Below, piece after piece: positions 10,053-19,300 of a stretch of 64,000 nucleotides of DNA; within the stretch, counting starts at the first letter, position 1; each line of letters begins with the position of its first letter. Source of the DNA: Lysobacter concretionis Ko07 = DSM 16239 (GTDB lineage Bacteria > Pseudomonadota > Gammaproteobacteria > Xanthomonadales > Xanthomonadaceae); the NCBI RefSeq assembly GCF_000768345.1, contig NZ_AVPS01000004.1, positions 248,001-312,000 on the forward strand, given 5' to 3'. The translations under genes were made by a program, and so were the position numbers. The notes under the pieces are model-generated. The model did no database searches, was not told where the DNA came from, and saw nothing but the letters and a program-made list of their open reading frames with translations.

Positions 10053-11059
10053 TGGGCATCGACCTTCCACTGGTGTGGGGCGTGATCATCGTGTTCTCGA
10101 TCATGATGTACGTGGTCATGGACGGCTTCGACCTGGGCGTCGGGATGCTGTTCCCGTTCTTCCCGGCCAAGCACGACCGCGACGTGATGATGAACACCGT
10201 CGCGCCGGTCTGGGACGGCAACGAGACCTGGCTGGTGATGGGCGGCGCGGGACTGCTGGCGGCCTTTCCGCTGGCCTATGCGGTGGTGCTGAGCGCGCTG
10301 TACCTGCCGCTGGTGCTGATGCTGGTCGCGCTGATCTTCCGCGGCGTTGCGTTCGAGTTCCGGTTCAAGGTGGCGGCTGAGCGCGAGTGGGTCTGGGACC
10401 TGGCCTTCATCGCCGGATCCTACGGCGCGACCTTCTGCCAGGGCGTGGTGCTGGGTGCCTTCATCAACGGTTTTGCGATGGATGGGGACCGCTTTGTCGG
10501 CGGTGCGTTCGACTGGCTCACCCCGTTCTCGCTGTTCACCGGTGTCGGGCTGGTGGTCGCTTACATGCTGCTGGGCAGCACGTGGCTGCTGATCAAGACC
10601 GAAGGCGAGCTTCACCGCGACCTGCGCCTGCGGACCCGGCACTGGGTGTGGGCGTTGCTGGCGGCCATAGTGATCGTCAGCGTCTGGACCGCGCTGGCCC
10701 ATCCGGCCATCGCCCGGCGCTGGTTCAGCCTGCCGAACCTCCTGTTTCTCGCGCCGGTGCCGCTGCTGGTCGGCGTGGCGATGTACGGCCTGTTGCGCGC
10801 GCTGAAGGGCGACTCGCACCTCTCGCCGTTCCTGCTCACGCTGGCGCTGGTGTTTCTCGGCTACAGCGGTCTGGGCATCAGTATCTGGCCGAACATCCTG
10901 CCGCCCGACATCACCTTCTGGCAGGCCGCCGGACCGCCGCAGAGTCTGGGTTTCACGCTGGTGGGCGCCTTGCTCATCATCCCGATCATCCTGGGCTACA
11001 CCGCGCTGGCGTACTGGGTGTTCCGCGGCAAGGTCAGGGCCGGCGAGGGATACCACTGA
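10052..11059 (+). CDS. cydB: Cytochrome bd-type ubiquinol oxidase subunit II
   Basis: Membrane partner of CydA, 335 residues with about eight helices. Characteristic motifs are MDGFDLGVGML and VWDGNETWLVMGGAGLLAAFP near the N-terminus and GVVLGAFINGF in the middle. It starts at the ATG overlapping the cydA stop and ends by overlapping the start of the small DUF2474 gene, so the three genes form one coupled operon. Confidence 0.95.
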   Translation: MGIDLPLVWGVIIVFSIMMYVVMDGFDLGVGMLFPFFPAKHDRDVMMNTVAPVWDGNETWLVMGGAGLLAAFPLAYAVVLSALYLPLVLMLVALIFRGVAFEFRFKVAAEREWVWDLAFIAGSYGATFCQGVVLGAFINGFAMDGDRFVGGAFDWLTPFSLFTGVGLVVAYMLLGSTWLLIKTEGELHRDLRLRTRHWVWALLAAIVIVSVWTALAHPAIARRWFSLPNLLFLAPVPLLVGVAMYGLLRALKGDSHLSPFLLTLALVFLGYSGLGISIWPNILPPDITFWQAAGPPQSLGFTLVGALLIIPIILGYTALAYWVFRGKVRAGEGYH

Positions 11060-11196
11060 TGCGGCCGTCGCCATCGCGCCACTGGTGGAAACGCATCGGC
11101 TGGCTGGCCGTGATATGGCTGGCCAGCGTGGCGGGCCTGACGGCGGTGGCCTACGCGTTGAAGCTGCTGATGCGTTCGGCGGGGATGACGACCTAG
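11059..11196 (+). CDS. DUF2474 small membrane protein, probable bd-oxidase accessory subunit
   Basis: A 45-residue single-helix protein (starts MRPSPSRHWWKRIGWLAVIW) in the position where CydX-type small subunits are encoded. The ATG overlaps the cydB stop (TGATG), so it is translationally coupled. A basic N-terminus precedes one helix at about residues 14-36, followed by LLMRSAGMTT, typical of the DUF2474 family found after cioAB-type genes. Role inferred: assembly or stability of the oxidase. Confidence 0.8.
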   Translation: MRPSPSRHWWKRIGWLAVIWLASVAGLTAVAYALKLLMRSAGMTT

Positions 11197-11245
11197 CGCA
11201 GGTGATGGTCCGGGAGCGTGTCGTGTGCCCGGGCAATCCTGATGC

Positions 11246-12199
11246 CTAGTACGGCGCGCACTGCAGGAACCTGACCGGGACATCGCTGTCCGGTGGCGGC
11301 TGCAGCTGGACCCGTGAACTGCTCAGGGTTTCGTGACGCTTGAGCGCGGCGCAGACAGCGTCGACCTGCTGCTGGCTTGCATCGGCCTGGACCTGCACCA
11401 GCAGGGTCGAACGGGTGGCCCAGGACGCAAGCTGGATGCCGGGCAGGGCAGAGACCGCACGGACGATGTCTTCCCTCTGCTCTTCTTCGCTGAGTGCCAG
11501 CGGCAATGATCCGGCCGGGGTCGGCTGACGGCTTGCGCCCGGAGCGGCGACGGCCGACGGCGGGGATACGGTCGAACGGCTCGTGCCTGGCGCCTGCGAC
11601 GGTGCGCCCCAGCCTGCCAACGCGGCGGCTACCCCGACACCGGCGACCAGAGCCAGCAACCATGCCGCCACGGTGGCACGGACGGTGCGGGTACGGGCGC
11701 GCGATACCAGCTCCCGGTGCAGGCTGGGCGGCAGCAAGGGGCTGATCAAGGGCCACAAGGTCGCGCCGTCGATCAGTTCGATACCCTGGTGGTGTTTGCG
11801 GGCATCGGCCTGGATGCGGCCCAGCGTGGCGAGGATGCCGCCGCTTGCGGCGCTGTCACGGACGGCGCGGGACAGGTGGTCGACCATCGACGCGTCGACG
11901 CGGTAATCGACGCCCTGCTTGCAGCTGAGCAGCCAGGTCTGGTCGCCACGGTTGAGCAGCAGATCGGCGTTCTGTCCGCGGTCGGCATCGGGTGACAACC
12001 GGCTGGCGGTGAAGCCCTGGTCTTCCAGCGCCTCGATGATGAAACGGGAGGACTCGCGCCAACGCATTGCAGCCAGGGCCCGCAGGCCGCCGGCAGTCAC
12101 CTGGTTCTGGTTGTAGACCAGCCACAACCATGCGCTGGCGATTCCGCCAAGCACCACGGCGATCAACAGGGCGGTCGTCAGGAAGGAGGCACTCGGCAT
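11246..12199 (-). CDS. Membrane protein with Mrr-like restriction-endonuclease fold domain
   Basis: A 317-residue protein with an N-terminal helix (about residues 7-29), a cytoplasmic domain at about 45-160 and a second helix at about 173-195. The C-terminal part is Ala/Ser/Pro-rich, then a small domain. The cytoplasmic part resembles Mrr_cat of the PD-(D/E)xK superfamily: Asp79 in NADLLL and Lys94 in LLSCKQ fit the D...QxK pattern. However, the residue two before Lys is Ser92, not Gln or Glu, so nuclease activity is doubtful. An AATATA (12254-12259) gives a TATATT minus-strand -10 about 55 bases upstream. It converges on the cydAB operon. Function unknown; a non-catalytic DNA- or nucleotide-sensing role is possible. 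Confidence 0.7.
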   Translation of the reverse strand: MPSASFLTTALLIAVVLGGIASAWLWLVYNQNQVTAGGLRALAAMRWRESSRFIIEALEDQGFTASRLSPDADRGQNADLLLNRGDQTWLLSCKQGVDYRVDASMVDHLSRAVRDSAASGGILATLGRIQADARKHHQGIELIDGATLWPLISPLLPPSLHRELVSRARTRTVRATVAAWLLALVAGVGVAAALAGWGAPSQAPGTSRSTVSPPSAVAAPGASRQPTPAGSLPLALSEEEQREDIVRAVSALPGIQLASWATRSTLLVQVQADASQQQVDAVCAALKRHETLSSSRVQLQPPPDSDVPVRFLQCAPY

Positions 12200-12277
12200 G
12201 CGGGACTCACAGGTAGTGTGGGAAGACCGGCGGTTGGCTCGCCCGGGCGGCCAAATATACGTTGACTCGTGTCCGGA

Positions 12278-12553
12278 TCAGCTGAACCGTTCACTCAGAA
12301 CCCGACGCAATTCCGCCTCGATCGGGCCCTTCATCGCGCCGAACAGGAACCCCAGATCCGCCGTGACGTGCAACTGGTCCGGCAGCAGCGCGATGCAGCC
12401 TTCGATACCGCTGCGGGTGAAGTGGAGCGTGTCGCCATCCCATCGGCAGTCGACCCCGAAGCGCTCGGTCAACTTGTCGGCCACCTCCTGCACGGACTGG
12501 CGGGCGCGGTCTGGCGCCAGGGTGTGGGGATGGTGGATGTCGATGCGGGCCAT
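12278..12553 (-). CDS. Polyhydroxyalkanoic acid granule-associated system family protein
   Basis: A 91-residue soluble protein beginning MARIDIHHPHTLAPD. The pattern of a short N-terminal His-rich strand, a helix (ARQSVQEVADKLTERFG), then FTRSGIEGCIALLPDQLHV matches the PHA_gran_rgn family, small proteins found with PHA granule genes but also widespread without them. AAGGAGA six bases upstream fixes the start at 12553; an ATG 18 bases farther upstream is less likely. A 3-hydroxybutyrate oligomer hydrolase lies 12 kb away. Molecular function is not established. Confidence 0.75.
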   Translation of the reverse strand: MARIDIHHPHTLAPDRARQSVQEVADKLTERFGVDCRWDGDTLHFTRSGIEGCIALLPDQLHVTADLGFLFGAMKGPIEAELRRVLSERFS

Positions 12554-12660
12554 GCAGGTCTCCTTGGGCAAGCCGGTATTGTGGCGGCGCGGCGTGCCGG
12601 CTCAAAGCGGCACGTCGACGCGATGGGCGCGGCTGCGTGGCCGTGCTAGATTTTGCCCGC

Positions 12661-13464
12661 GTGGATACCCTCAGACTGCGATTTCCCAACCGTGAACGTG
12701 CCGACCTGGTCCTGAGCCGGGGCGTGCACGCGGTCGGTCATGATGCCGACGGCGAACCCTGTCTGGTGGACCGTGCGGACAATGCCCGCATCCAGTTCTG
12801 TGTCGACCGTCGTGGCGCCTGGCTGCAATTGCGTGAGGGGACACGTGGGCTGCATGTCAACGGTCGTCCGGTGCGGCGGATGGCGATGCTGCGCGCTGGC
12901 GACACGGTGCACATGGACGGCGTCGAACTGGTCCTGCTGGGGCCGTCACCGCGGGCACTGCCCGATGTCCCCACCGTCGTGCCGGACGTGTTGCGTCACG
13001 TGGTGTTGCGCGGTGTGGGCGGAATCCATCACGGACGCTGTTTCAACCTCGACCGGTCCTGTGTGGTCGGACGCCTGGCGGAATCGGACGTGTGCATCGC
13101 CGAGCCCGGATTCGCCGATCGCCATGCGCGCCTGGAACCGCACCCCGAAGGCATCGTGCTGCGCGACCTGGGATCACCGGCCGGCAGCGTGGTCAATGGC
13201 TACCAGGTGCGCGAAGGGTTGCTGCTGCCGGGCGACCAGATCGTTTTTGGCGCGAACCAGCGTTTCCTGCTGGAAGCCCCGTACGTATCGCCCGTTTTCG
13301 CGGCGGCGGCGCCCACCGCCGTCGGGATGGCGGACGCCCCGTCGTCCGCGGAGCCGACCCGCTCGCCGGTGGCCTCGTCGATGCGCCGCATGCCGTGGCT
13401 GCTGCTCGCCGCGGTACTGCTTGCCGGCGCACTGGCCCTGTTGCTGCTGTACGGGGCGCGCTGA
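12661..13464 (+). CDS. FHA-domain membrane protein
   Basis: A roughly 267-residue protein. The N-terminal half (about residues 5-95, with a GLHVNGRPV stretch) looks like a degenerate FHA domain. A second, better FHA domain spans about 125-210, with VVGRLAESDVCI, FADRHARLEPH and SVVNGYQV fitting the G-R...S/R-H...N-G phosphothreonine-binding pattern, although the usual Ser before His is Asp-Arg here. A single C-terminal helix near residues 240-262 anchors it with the FHA part cytoplasmic. I chose the GTG at 12661 because LRLRFPNRE is the natural first strand; a GTG at 12637 is the alternative and neither has a strong ribosome site. It is divergent from the PHA-type gene. Confidence 0.78.
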   Translation: MDTLRLRFPNRERADLVLSRGVHAVGHDADGEPCLVDRADNARIQFCVDRRGAWLQLREGTRGLHVNGRPVRRMAMLRAGDTVHMDGVELVLLGPSPRALPDVPTVVPDVLRHVVLRGVGGIHHGRCFNLDRSCVVGRLAESDVCIAEPGFADRHARLEPHPEGIVLRDLGSPAGSVVNGYQVREGLLLPGDQIVFGANQRFLLEAPYVSPVFAAAAPTAVGMADAPSSAEPTRSPVASSMRRMPWLLLAAVLLAGALALLLLYGAR

Positions 13465-13545
13465 CCCGGACACGGGACAGCCCTCGGGCTTTGCATGTTG
13501 CTGCGGTGCGGCATACCTTTGGGAGACACCCATAGGAAAGCCGCC

Positions 13546-14631
13546 ATGCCTCGCCCCTACAACTTCAGCGCCGGTCCGGCGACCTTGCCGGAAGCCGTAT
13601 TGCAGCAGGCCCAGGCCGAATTTCTCGACCGCCGCGCCGCGGGCGCATCGGTGCTCGAGCTGAGCCATCGCGGGCCGGAGTTCATGCAGGTGGCAGAAGA
13701 GGCGGAAGCGGACCTGCGCACACTGCTGTCGATCCCGGACGACTACGCCGTGTTGTTCCTGCAGGGCGGAGCGACCACCCAGCAGGCGCTGATTCCGTTG
13801 AATTTCGCCGACCCCGGCCAGGCGGCCGATTATGTGCTCACCGGCCACTGGGGGGCGACGGCCCTGAAGCAGGCCGAGCCCTACGTGATGGCGCATATCG
13901 CCGCCGACACCTCGGTCGATGGCTATCGCGATCTTCCCGCGCGGGACGAGTGGACGCTGTCCGGCGATGCGGCCTACGTCCATTACACCGCCAACGAAAC
14001 CATCCACGGCGTCGAGTTCCGCGATATCCCCGATGTCGGCGACGTGCCGCTGATCGGCGACTTCAGCTCCAGCATCGCCGCCGAGCCGCTGGACGTATCC
14101 CGTTTTGGGGTGATCTATGCGGGCGCGCAGAAGAACCTCGGCCCGGTCGGAATCACCGTCGTGATTGTGCGGCGCGACCTGCTTGGGCGCGCCGGCCAGC
14201 CACGCGCGCCGATCCTCGACTACCGTGCCCACGATCGTGCCGGTTCGATGCTCAACACCCCGCCGACCTTCAACTGGTATCTGGCCGGACTGGTGTTCAA
14301 GTGGATGCTGGCCGAAGGCGGTGTGGCGGAATTCGCCCGGCGCAACGCACGCAAGGCCGCGGTGCTGTATGAGGCGATCGACGGATCTGGTGGTTTTTAT
14401 CGCAACACCGTCGCGGTGGACGCACGTTCGCGGATGAATGTCGTCTTCTCGCTGCATGACGACGGACTGGATGCCCGCTTCCTGGCCGAGGCGAAGGAGG
14501 CGGGACTGATCTCGCTGAAGGGGCATCGCGTGCTGGGCGGGATGCGCGCATCGATCTACAACGCGATGCCCGAAGCCGGCGCACTGGCGCTCGCCGGATT
14601 CATGGGCGACTTCTGCAAAAGGAACGGTTGA
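13546..14631 (+). CDS. serC: Phosphoserine aminotransferase
   Basis: PLP enzyme of serine and pyridoxal phosphate synthesis, converting 3-phosphohydroxypyruvate and glutamate to phosphoserine. The 361 residues match E. coli SerC (362). [16 protein letters not shown] is a classic N-terminus, and the PLP lysine is Lys196 in [16 protein letters not shown] eight bases before the ATG supports the start at 13546. The stop is one base from the ATG of the pheA remnant, the spacing expected for the usual serC-pheA-aroA operon. Confidence 0.96.
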   Translation: MPRPYNFSAGPATLPEAVLQQAQAEFLDRRAAGASVLELSHRGPEFMQVAEEAEADLRTLLSIPDDYAVLFLQGGATTQQALIPLNFADPGQAADYVLTGHWGATALKQAEPYVMAHIAADTSVDGYRDLPARDEWTLSGDAAYVHYTANETIHGVEFRDIPDVGDVPLIGDFSSSIAAEPLDVSRFGVIYAGAQKNLGPVGITVVIVRRDLLGRAGQPRAPILDYRAHDRAGSMLNTPPTFNWYLAGLVFKWMLAEGGVAEFARRNARKAAVLYEAIDGSGGFYRNTVAVDARSRMNVVFSLHDDGLDARFLAEAKEAGLISLKGHRVLGGMRASIYNAMPEAGALALAGFMGDFCKRNG

Positions 14632-14632
14632 G

Positions 14633-14845
14633 ATGGCCGGCCATACCAAGGCACCGGCGGCGGGCAAGCGGGCGCGGCACGGTCTGAACCTGACTCGGAT
14701 TGAATCGACTCGGATTGAATCCCGCCCCGGCCCCATCGGGCGCGGCCATGTGGCGCAGGAATCGATGCGGCTGGCATTGGCCGGGCTGGAGGCGTTCGCC
14801 GGGCAGGTCCGGGTGCTCGGCTGCTGCCCGGCGGCGATCCTGTGA
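14633..14845 (+). pseudogene. Internally deleted remnant of pheA (chorismate mutase/prephenate dehydratase)
   Basis: A 70-codon frame fills the place where pheA stands between serC and aroA in related genomes. It starts MAGHTKAPAAGKRA, one base after the serC stop and behind AAAGGA. Its last 33 residues, ending VRVLGCCPAAIL, resemble the extreme C-terminus of P-proteins, whose ACT domain typically ends in a motif like VKVLGSYPxAVL, and the preceding RGHV...ALAGLEAFAG fits the same helix. The stop overlaps the aroA GTG. The chorismate mutase and dehydratase domains (some 300 codons) are absent. A 15-bp tandem duplication sits in the middle. Reading it as a deletion is inference from motif similarity; assembly collapse or an unrelated small ORF is possible. 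Confidence 0.6.
14692..14721 (+). repeat. 15-bp perfect tandem duplication within the pheA remnant
   Basis: GACTCGGATTGAATC occurs twice head to tail (14692-14706 and 14707-14721), encoding TRIES twice in frame. It lies about where the N-terminal part of the remnant meets the PheA-like C-terminus, so it may mark the deletion scar. Confidence 0.9.
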
Positions 14846-16191
14846 GCGATGGCATGAGCGACGCCACCCGCGGCCGGACACGCCAGGACTGGATCGCCGC
14901 ACCCGGCCGCAGCTTGCGGGGCGAAGTACGGGTTCCGGGCGACAAGTCGGTCTCGCACCGGGCGGTGATGCTGGGTGCGCTGGCCGAAGGCGTCACCGAG
15001 ATCCACGGCTTCCTGGAAGGCGAGGACACCCGCGCGACCGCGCGCATCTTCAGCCAGTTGGGTGTGCGCATCGAGACGCCCGAGGCGACCCGCTGCACCG
15101 TCCACGGCGTCGGCCTGCACGGCTTGCAGGGGACCGACGCGGCGCTGGATTGCGGCAACGCCGGCACCGGCATGCGCCTGCTCGCCGGCGTGCTGGCGGG
15201 GCAGGCGTTCGACAGCGTGCTGGTCGGCGATGCTTCGCTGTCCAAGCGACCGATGCGGCGGGTGACCGAACCGCTGGCGACGATGGGTGCGCGAATCCGG
15301 ACGGGCACCGATGGCGTGCCGCCGCTGCAGATCACCGGTGGCCAGGCGTTGCACGGCATCGACTACGCCCTGCCGGTGGCCAGCGCGCAGGTGAAGTCGG
15401 CGGTGCTGCTGGCGGGCCTGTACGCCGACGGCGAGACCATCGTGCGCGAGCCACACCCGACCCGCGATTACACCGAGCGCATGCTGGCGGCGTTCGGCTG
15501 GCCGATCGAGTTTGGTCCCGGCATCGCCCGGCTGGGCGGCGGCCATCGCCTGCGCGCCACGCGGGTGGACGTTCCGGCGGATTTCTCATCGGCGGCGTAT
15601 TTCCTGGTCGCGGCCAGCGTGGTCCCGGGTTCGGAACTGCGGTTGGCAGCGGTCGGCATGAACCCCCGCCGCACGGGCCTGTTGCAAGCGTTGCGCTTGA
15701 TGGGCGCCGATATCCGCGAGGAAAACCCGTGCGACAACGGCGGCGAGCCGGTGGCCGACCTGGTCGTGCGCCACGCACCGTTGCACGGCATCGAGGTGCC
15801 CGAGGCACTGGTGCCGGACATGATCGACGAGTTCCCCGCGCTGTTCGTCGCCGCCGCCTGCGCGAGCGGAACCACCGTGGTGCGTGGCGCGGCCGAATTG
15901 CGGGTCAAGGAATCCGACCGCATCGCCTCGATGGCGGCCGGCCTGCGAACGCTCGGCATCGCGATCCGGGAAACCCCGGATGGCGCGGTGATCGAGGGCG
16001 GACGTTTTGGCGGCGGCAGCATCGACAGCCACGGCGACCACCGCATCGCGATGAGCTTCGCGGTCGCGGCGCAGCTTGCCGGTGGCGAGGTGCGGATCAA
16101 CGACATCGCGAATGTCGCCACGTCGTTTCCCGGGTTCGTCGAGCTGGCGACCGGGGTCGGGTTGGGTATCGCAGCTCCCTCCGCGTCTTAG
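14842..16191 (+). CDS. aroA: 3-phosphoshikimate 1-carboxyvinyltransferase (EPSP synthase)
   Basis: Shikimate pathway enzyme that joins phosphoenolpyruvate to shikimate-3-phosphate. About 449 residues with the diagnostic motifs VPGDKSVSHRAVML near residue 32, NAGTGMRLLAGVL, LSKRPMRRV, RDYTERML, PDMIDEFPALFVAAA and RVKESDRI. The GTG at 14842 overlaps the pheA-remnant stop; an ATG at 14854 is the alternative start. The tight overlap suggests aroA relies on translation of the upstream frame. Confidence 0.96.
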   Translation: MSDGMSDATRGRTRQDWIAAPGRSLRGEVRVPGDKSVSHRAVMLGALAEGVTEIHGFLEGEDTRATARIFSQLGVRIETPEATRCTVHGVGLHGLQGTDAALDCGNAGTGMRLLAGVLAGQAFDSVLVGDASLSKRPMRRVTEPLATMGARIRTGTDGVPPLQITGGQALHGIDYALPVASAQVKSAVLLAGLYADGETIVREPHPTRDYTERMLAAFGWPIEFGPGIARLGGGHRLRATRVDVPADFSSAAYFLVAASVVPGSELRLAAVGMNPRRTGLLQALRLMGADIREENPCDNGGEPVADLVVRHAPLHGIEVPEALVPDMIDEFPALFVAAACASGTTVVRGAAELRVKESDRIASMAAGLRTLGIAIRETPDGAVIEGGRFGGGSIDSHGDHRIAMSFAVAAQLAGGEVRINDIANVATSFPGFVELATGVGLGIAAPSAS

Positions 16192-16232
16192 CGTTTTGCG
16201 GGATCCGTACCGACGTACGCCGGCTGCGATGT

Positions 16233-16261
16233 GCAGGTCGCGACTGACGTCGCTCCTGCAC
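16233..16261 (-). repeat. GTAG-type REP hairpin (single copy)
   Basis: On the minus strand it reads GTGCAGGAGCGACGTCAGTC followed by GCGACCTGC, with a GCGAC/GTCGC stem. It belongs to the same dispersed family as the copies at 38.1, 39.3 and 57.5 kb and lies between aroA and the hybrid kinase gene. Confidence 0.8.
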
Positions 16262-16338
16262 AAACCGGGTGGTGGTGGCCATCGCGTTTGGCGGGTCGCC
16301 ACGCCTGAAAATGCGCAGCGCCGCGTTATGCTCGCCGG

Positions 16339-19300
16339 ATGCTGAGTTTCACTGTCGTCGCCCTCGCAAGTCTGGCCTGGCTTGGACTGATGTTCGGGGC
16401 GGCGCTGTATGCCGAGCGCCATCCCACGGTATTCGCGCGGCATTGGCGGCATGTGTATGCGTTGTCGCTGGCGGTGCACTGCACGTCGTGGACGTTCTAC
16501 GGCACCGTCACCCAGGCGGCGCGGTATGGCTGGCCGCTGCCGCCGACGTTTCTCGGCGCGATCCTGCTGTACGCGCTGGCGGTCGGTTTCATGATCCGGC
16601 TGGTGCGGCTGGCGCGCGAGACCAATGCGACCTCGATCGCCGATCTGATCGCCACCCGGCTGAGCAAGGACGCGTGGCTGGCGGCGACGGTCACCCTGGT
16701 CGCCGCGCTCGGACTGATTCCCTACATCGCGCTGCAGTTGAAGGCGGTCGCGATGAGTTTCGCGATGCTGACCACCAGCAATGCGGGCAGCACCGCGCCG
16801 GCCTGGCAGGACAGCGCCCTGTACGTCGCGCTGGCGATGGCGGTGTTCGCGATGCTGTTCGGCACCCGGCGGGCGAGTGCGGCCGAGCACAACCGCGGCC
16901 TGGTGCTGGCGATGGCGTTCGAGTCGGTGTTCAAGCTGGCGGCGATGCTGGCGATCGGTGCGTTTGTCTGGTTCGGGCTGGACGTGGCGGGGGCGGGCAC
17001 TGGCGTTGCCTTGCAGGAGCTGCCCTTGCAGGAGGCGATTCCCGCCGAGCCGTCGGGCGGTTTTGTGCCGCTGGTGCTGCTGGGCGCGCTGGCGATGTTC
17101 ATCCTGCCGCACCAGTTCCACATCGGCGTGGTCGAGTGCCGCGATGAGCGCGACGTGCGCACCGCGCGCTGGCAGTTCCCGCTGTACCTGGTGCTGATCG
17201 CGTTGCCGGTGTTGCCGCTGGCGACGGCCGGCGCGGCGTTGCTGGGCGATGCGGTGCCGTCGGACATGTACGTGCTGGCGCTGCCCTTGTCGCAGGGGCA
17301 CGAGGGGCTGGCGCTGTTCGCGTTCCTCGGCGGGCTCAGCGCGGCCACCGGCATGGTGGTGGTCAGCACGCTGACGCTCGGCCTGATGATCGGCAACCAC
17401 TGGTTCGCGCCGGGCCTGCTGCGTGGCGCCTGGTCGCGCAACGACGGCAGCGACCTGCGCGGCAGTGTGTTGTTGCTGCGTCGCTGCGGCATCGTGGTGA
17501 TCATGCTGCTGGCCTGGGGTTACAGCCGGCTGGTCGGCGGCAACGAGGCGCTGGCGGATGTGGGCGCGGTGTCGTTCTCGGCCTTGGCGACGCTGGCCCC
17601 GGCGCTGGCGTTCGCGGTGTGGCGGTCGCAGACGCCGCCGCGCGCGGCCGTGATCGGAGTGGTGGTCGGGTTCGCGGCGTGGGCGTGGGTGTTGCTGCTG
17701 CCGACGATGTTCGAGCTGGGTGGGCCGCCGCCGGCGTGGATCGAAGCCGGGCCGTTCGGCCTGCACCTGCTCTCGCCCGATGGCCTGTTTGGCCTGACCG
17801 GTTGGAGCCGGCTCGGGCGTGCGGTGGGGGCAAGCCTGTTCCTGGGCACGCTGGCCACGGTGCTGGGCTGGATCTGGCGCCGCGATACGCCGCGCCGCAG
17901 CTATCGCGGTCTGGATGCCAAGACCCTGCGCGATGCAAGCCTGCGGTTCCTGCCGCGCGAACGGGTGCTGCAGTTGCTGCGTGGCGTGCCCGCTGCCGGT
18001 GCGGTGCCGGTGCCGGTCGAGGCCGGGATCGAGCGCGAGCTGGCAGCCGTGCTCGGCTCGGCGTCGGCGCGGGTGTTGCTGGATGCGGCGCGGCGGGAGA
18101 CCGGGCGCGATCTGGATACGGTCGCGACGATCGTCGGCGAGGCCTCGGCCGACCTGCGTTTCAACCAGCGCGTGCTGGAGGCGGCGCTGCAGAACATGAG
18201 CCAGGGCATCAGCGTGGTCGATGCGCAACTGCGGCTGGTGGCGTGGAACCGGCGCTACGCCGAGCTGTTCCAGTACCCGCCGGAGCTGCTGCAGGTCGGC
18301 CGGCCGATTGCCGACCTGTCGCGCTGGGCGCTGGAAAAGCTGCCGCCGCAGGGCGATATCGAACGTGCGCTGGAACGGCGGCTGGCGTTCATGCGCGCCG
18401 GCACGCCGCACCTGACCGAGCGGGTGATGCCGGGTGCCGCGACCGCCGGCGGTGGCATCGCGGAGGACGCGATCATCGAGATCCGCGGCAACCCGATGCC
18501 GGGCGGCGGCTTTGTGGCGACCTTCACCGACGTCACCGATTTCCGTCGTGCCGAGGCGGGCCTGCTGCAGGCCAACGAGACGCTGGAACACCGCGTGGTC
18601 GAGCGCACCGCCGACCTGCAGGTCGCCACCCGCGAGGCCGAGCGCGCCAACGACGCCAAGAGCCGGTTCCTGGCCGCGATCGGCCACGACCTGATGCAGC
18701 CATTGCACGCCGCGCAGTTGTTCACCGACGCGTTGTCCACCCAGCTGGCCGGACAGGCGCAGCGCGACGTGCTGGCGCAGATCGGCGGCGCGCTGGATTC
18801 CACCAGTGCCCTGCTGACCGGGCTGCTGGACATGTCGCGGCTGGAGGCGGGCGGGCTGGTGCCGGAGCCACGGGATTTCCCGTTGGCCGAGGTGCTGGAG
18901 CCGCTGGCCTCGGAGTTCAGCGCGATCGCCGCCGCGCGTGGGCTGGCGTTCCGCTTCGTGCCCACCGCTGCGTGGGTCCACAGTGATCCACAACTGCTGC
19001 GGCGGGCGCTGCAGAATTTCCTCGCCAACGCGGTGCGCTATACCAAGGCCGGCAGCGTGCTGCTGGGTGTCCGCCGCAGTGGTGGCGGGTGGCGGATCGA
19101 AGTCCACGACACCGGGCCGGGCATCGAGCCGGCGATGCAGACGGCGATTTTCGAGGAGTTCCGCCGCGGCGACGATGCACCGGGGCAAGGGCTGGGACTG
19201 GGCCTGTCGATCGCCGACCGCATCGCCCAGTTGCTGCATGCGCCGTTGAGCCTGCGCAGCATGCCGGGGCGGGGCACCGTGTTCGCAGTGCAGGTCGCGA

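Noticed and set aside
11246-12199. Active restriction-modification system
   Set aside because: Only a membrane Mrr-like domain with a missing catalytic residue is present; no methylase or specificity gene is near.
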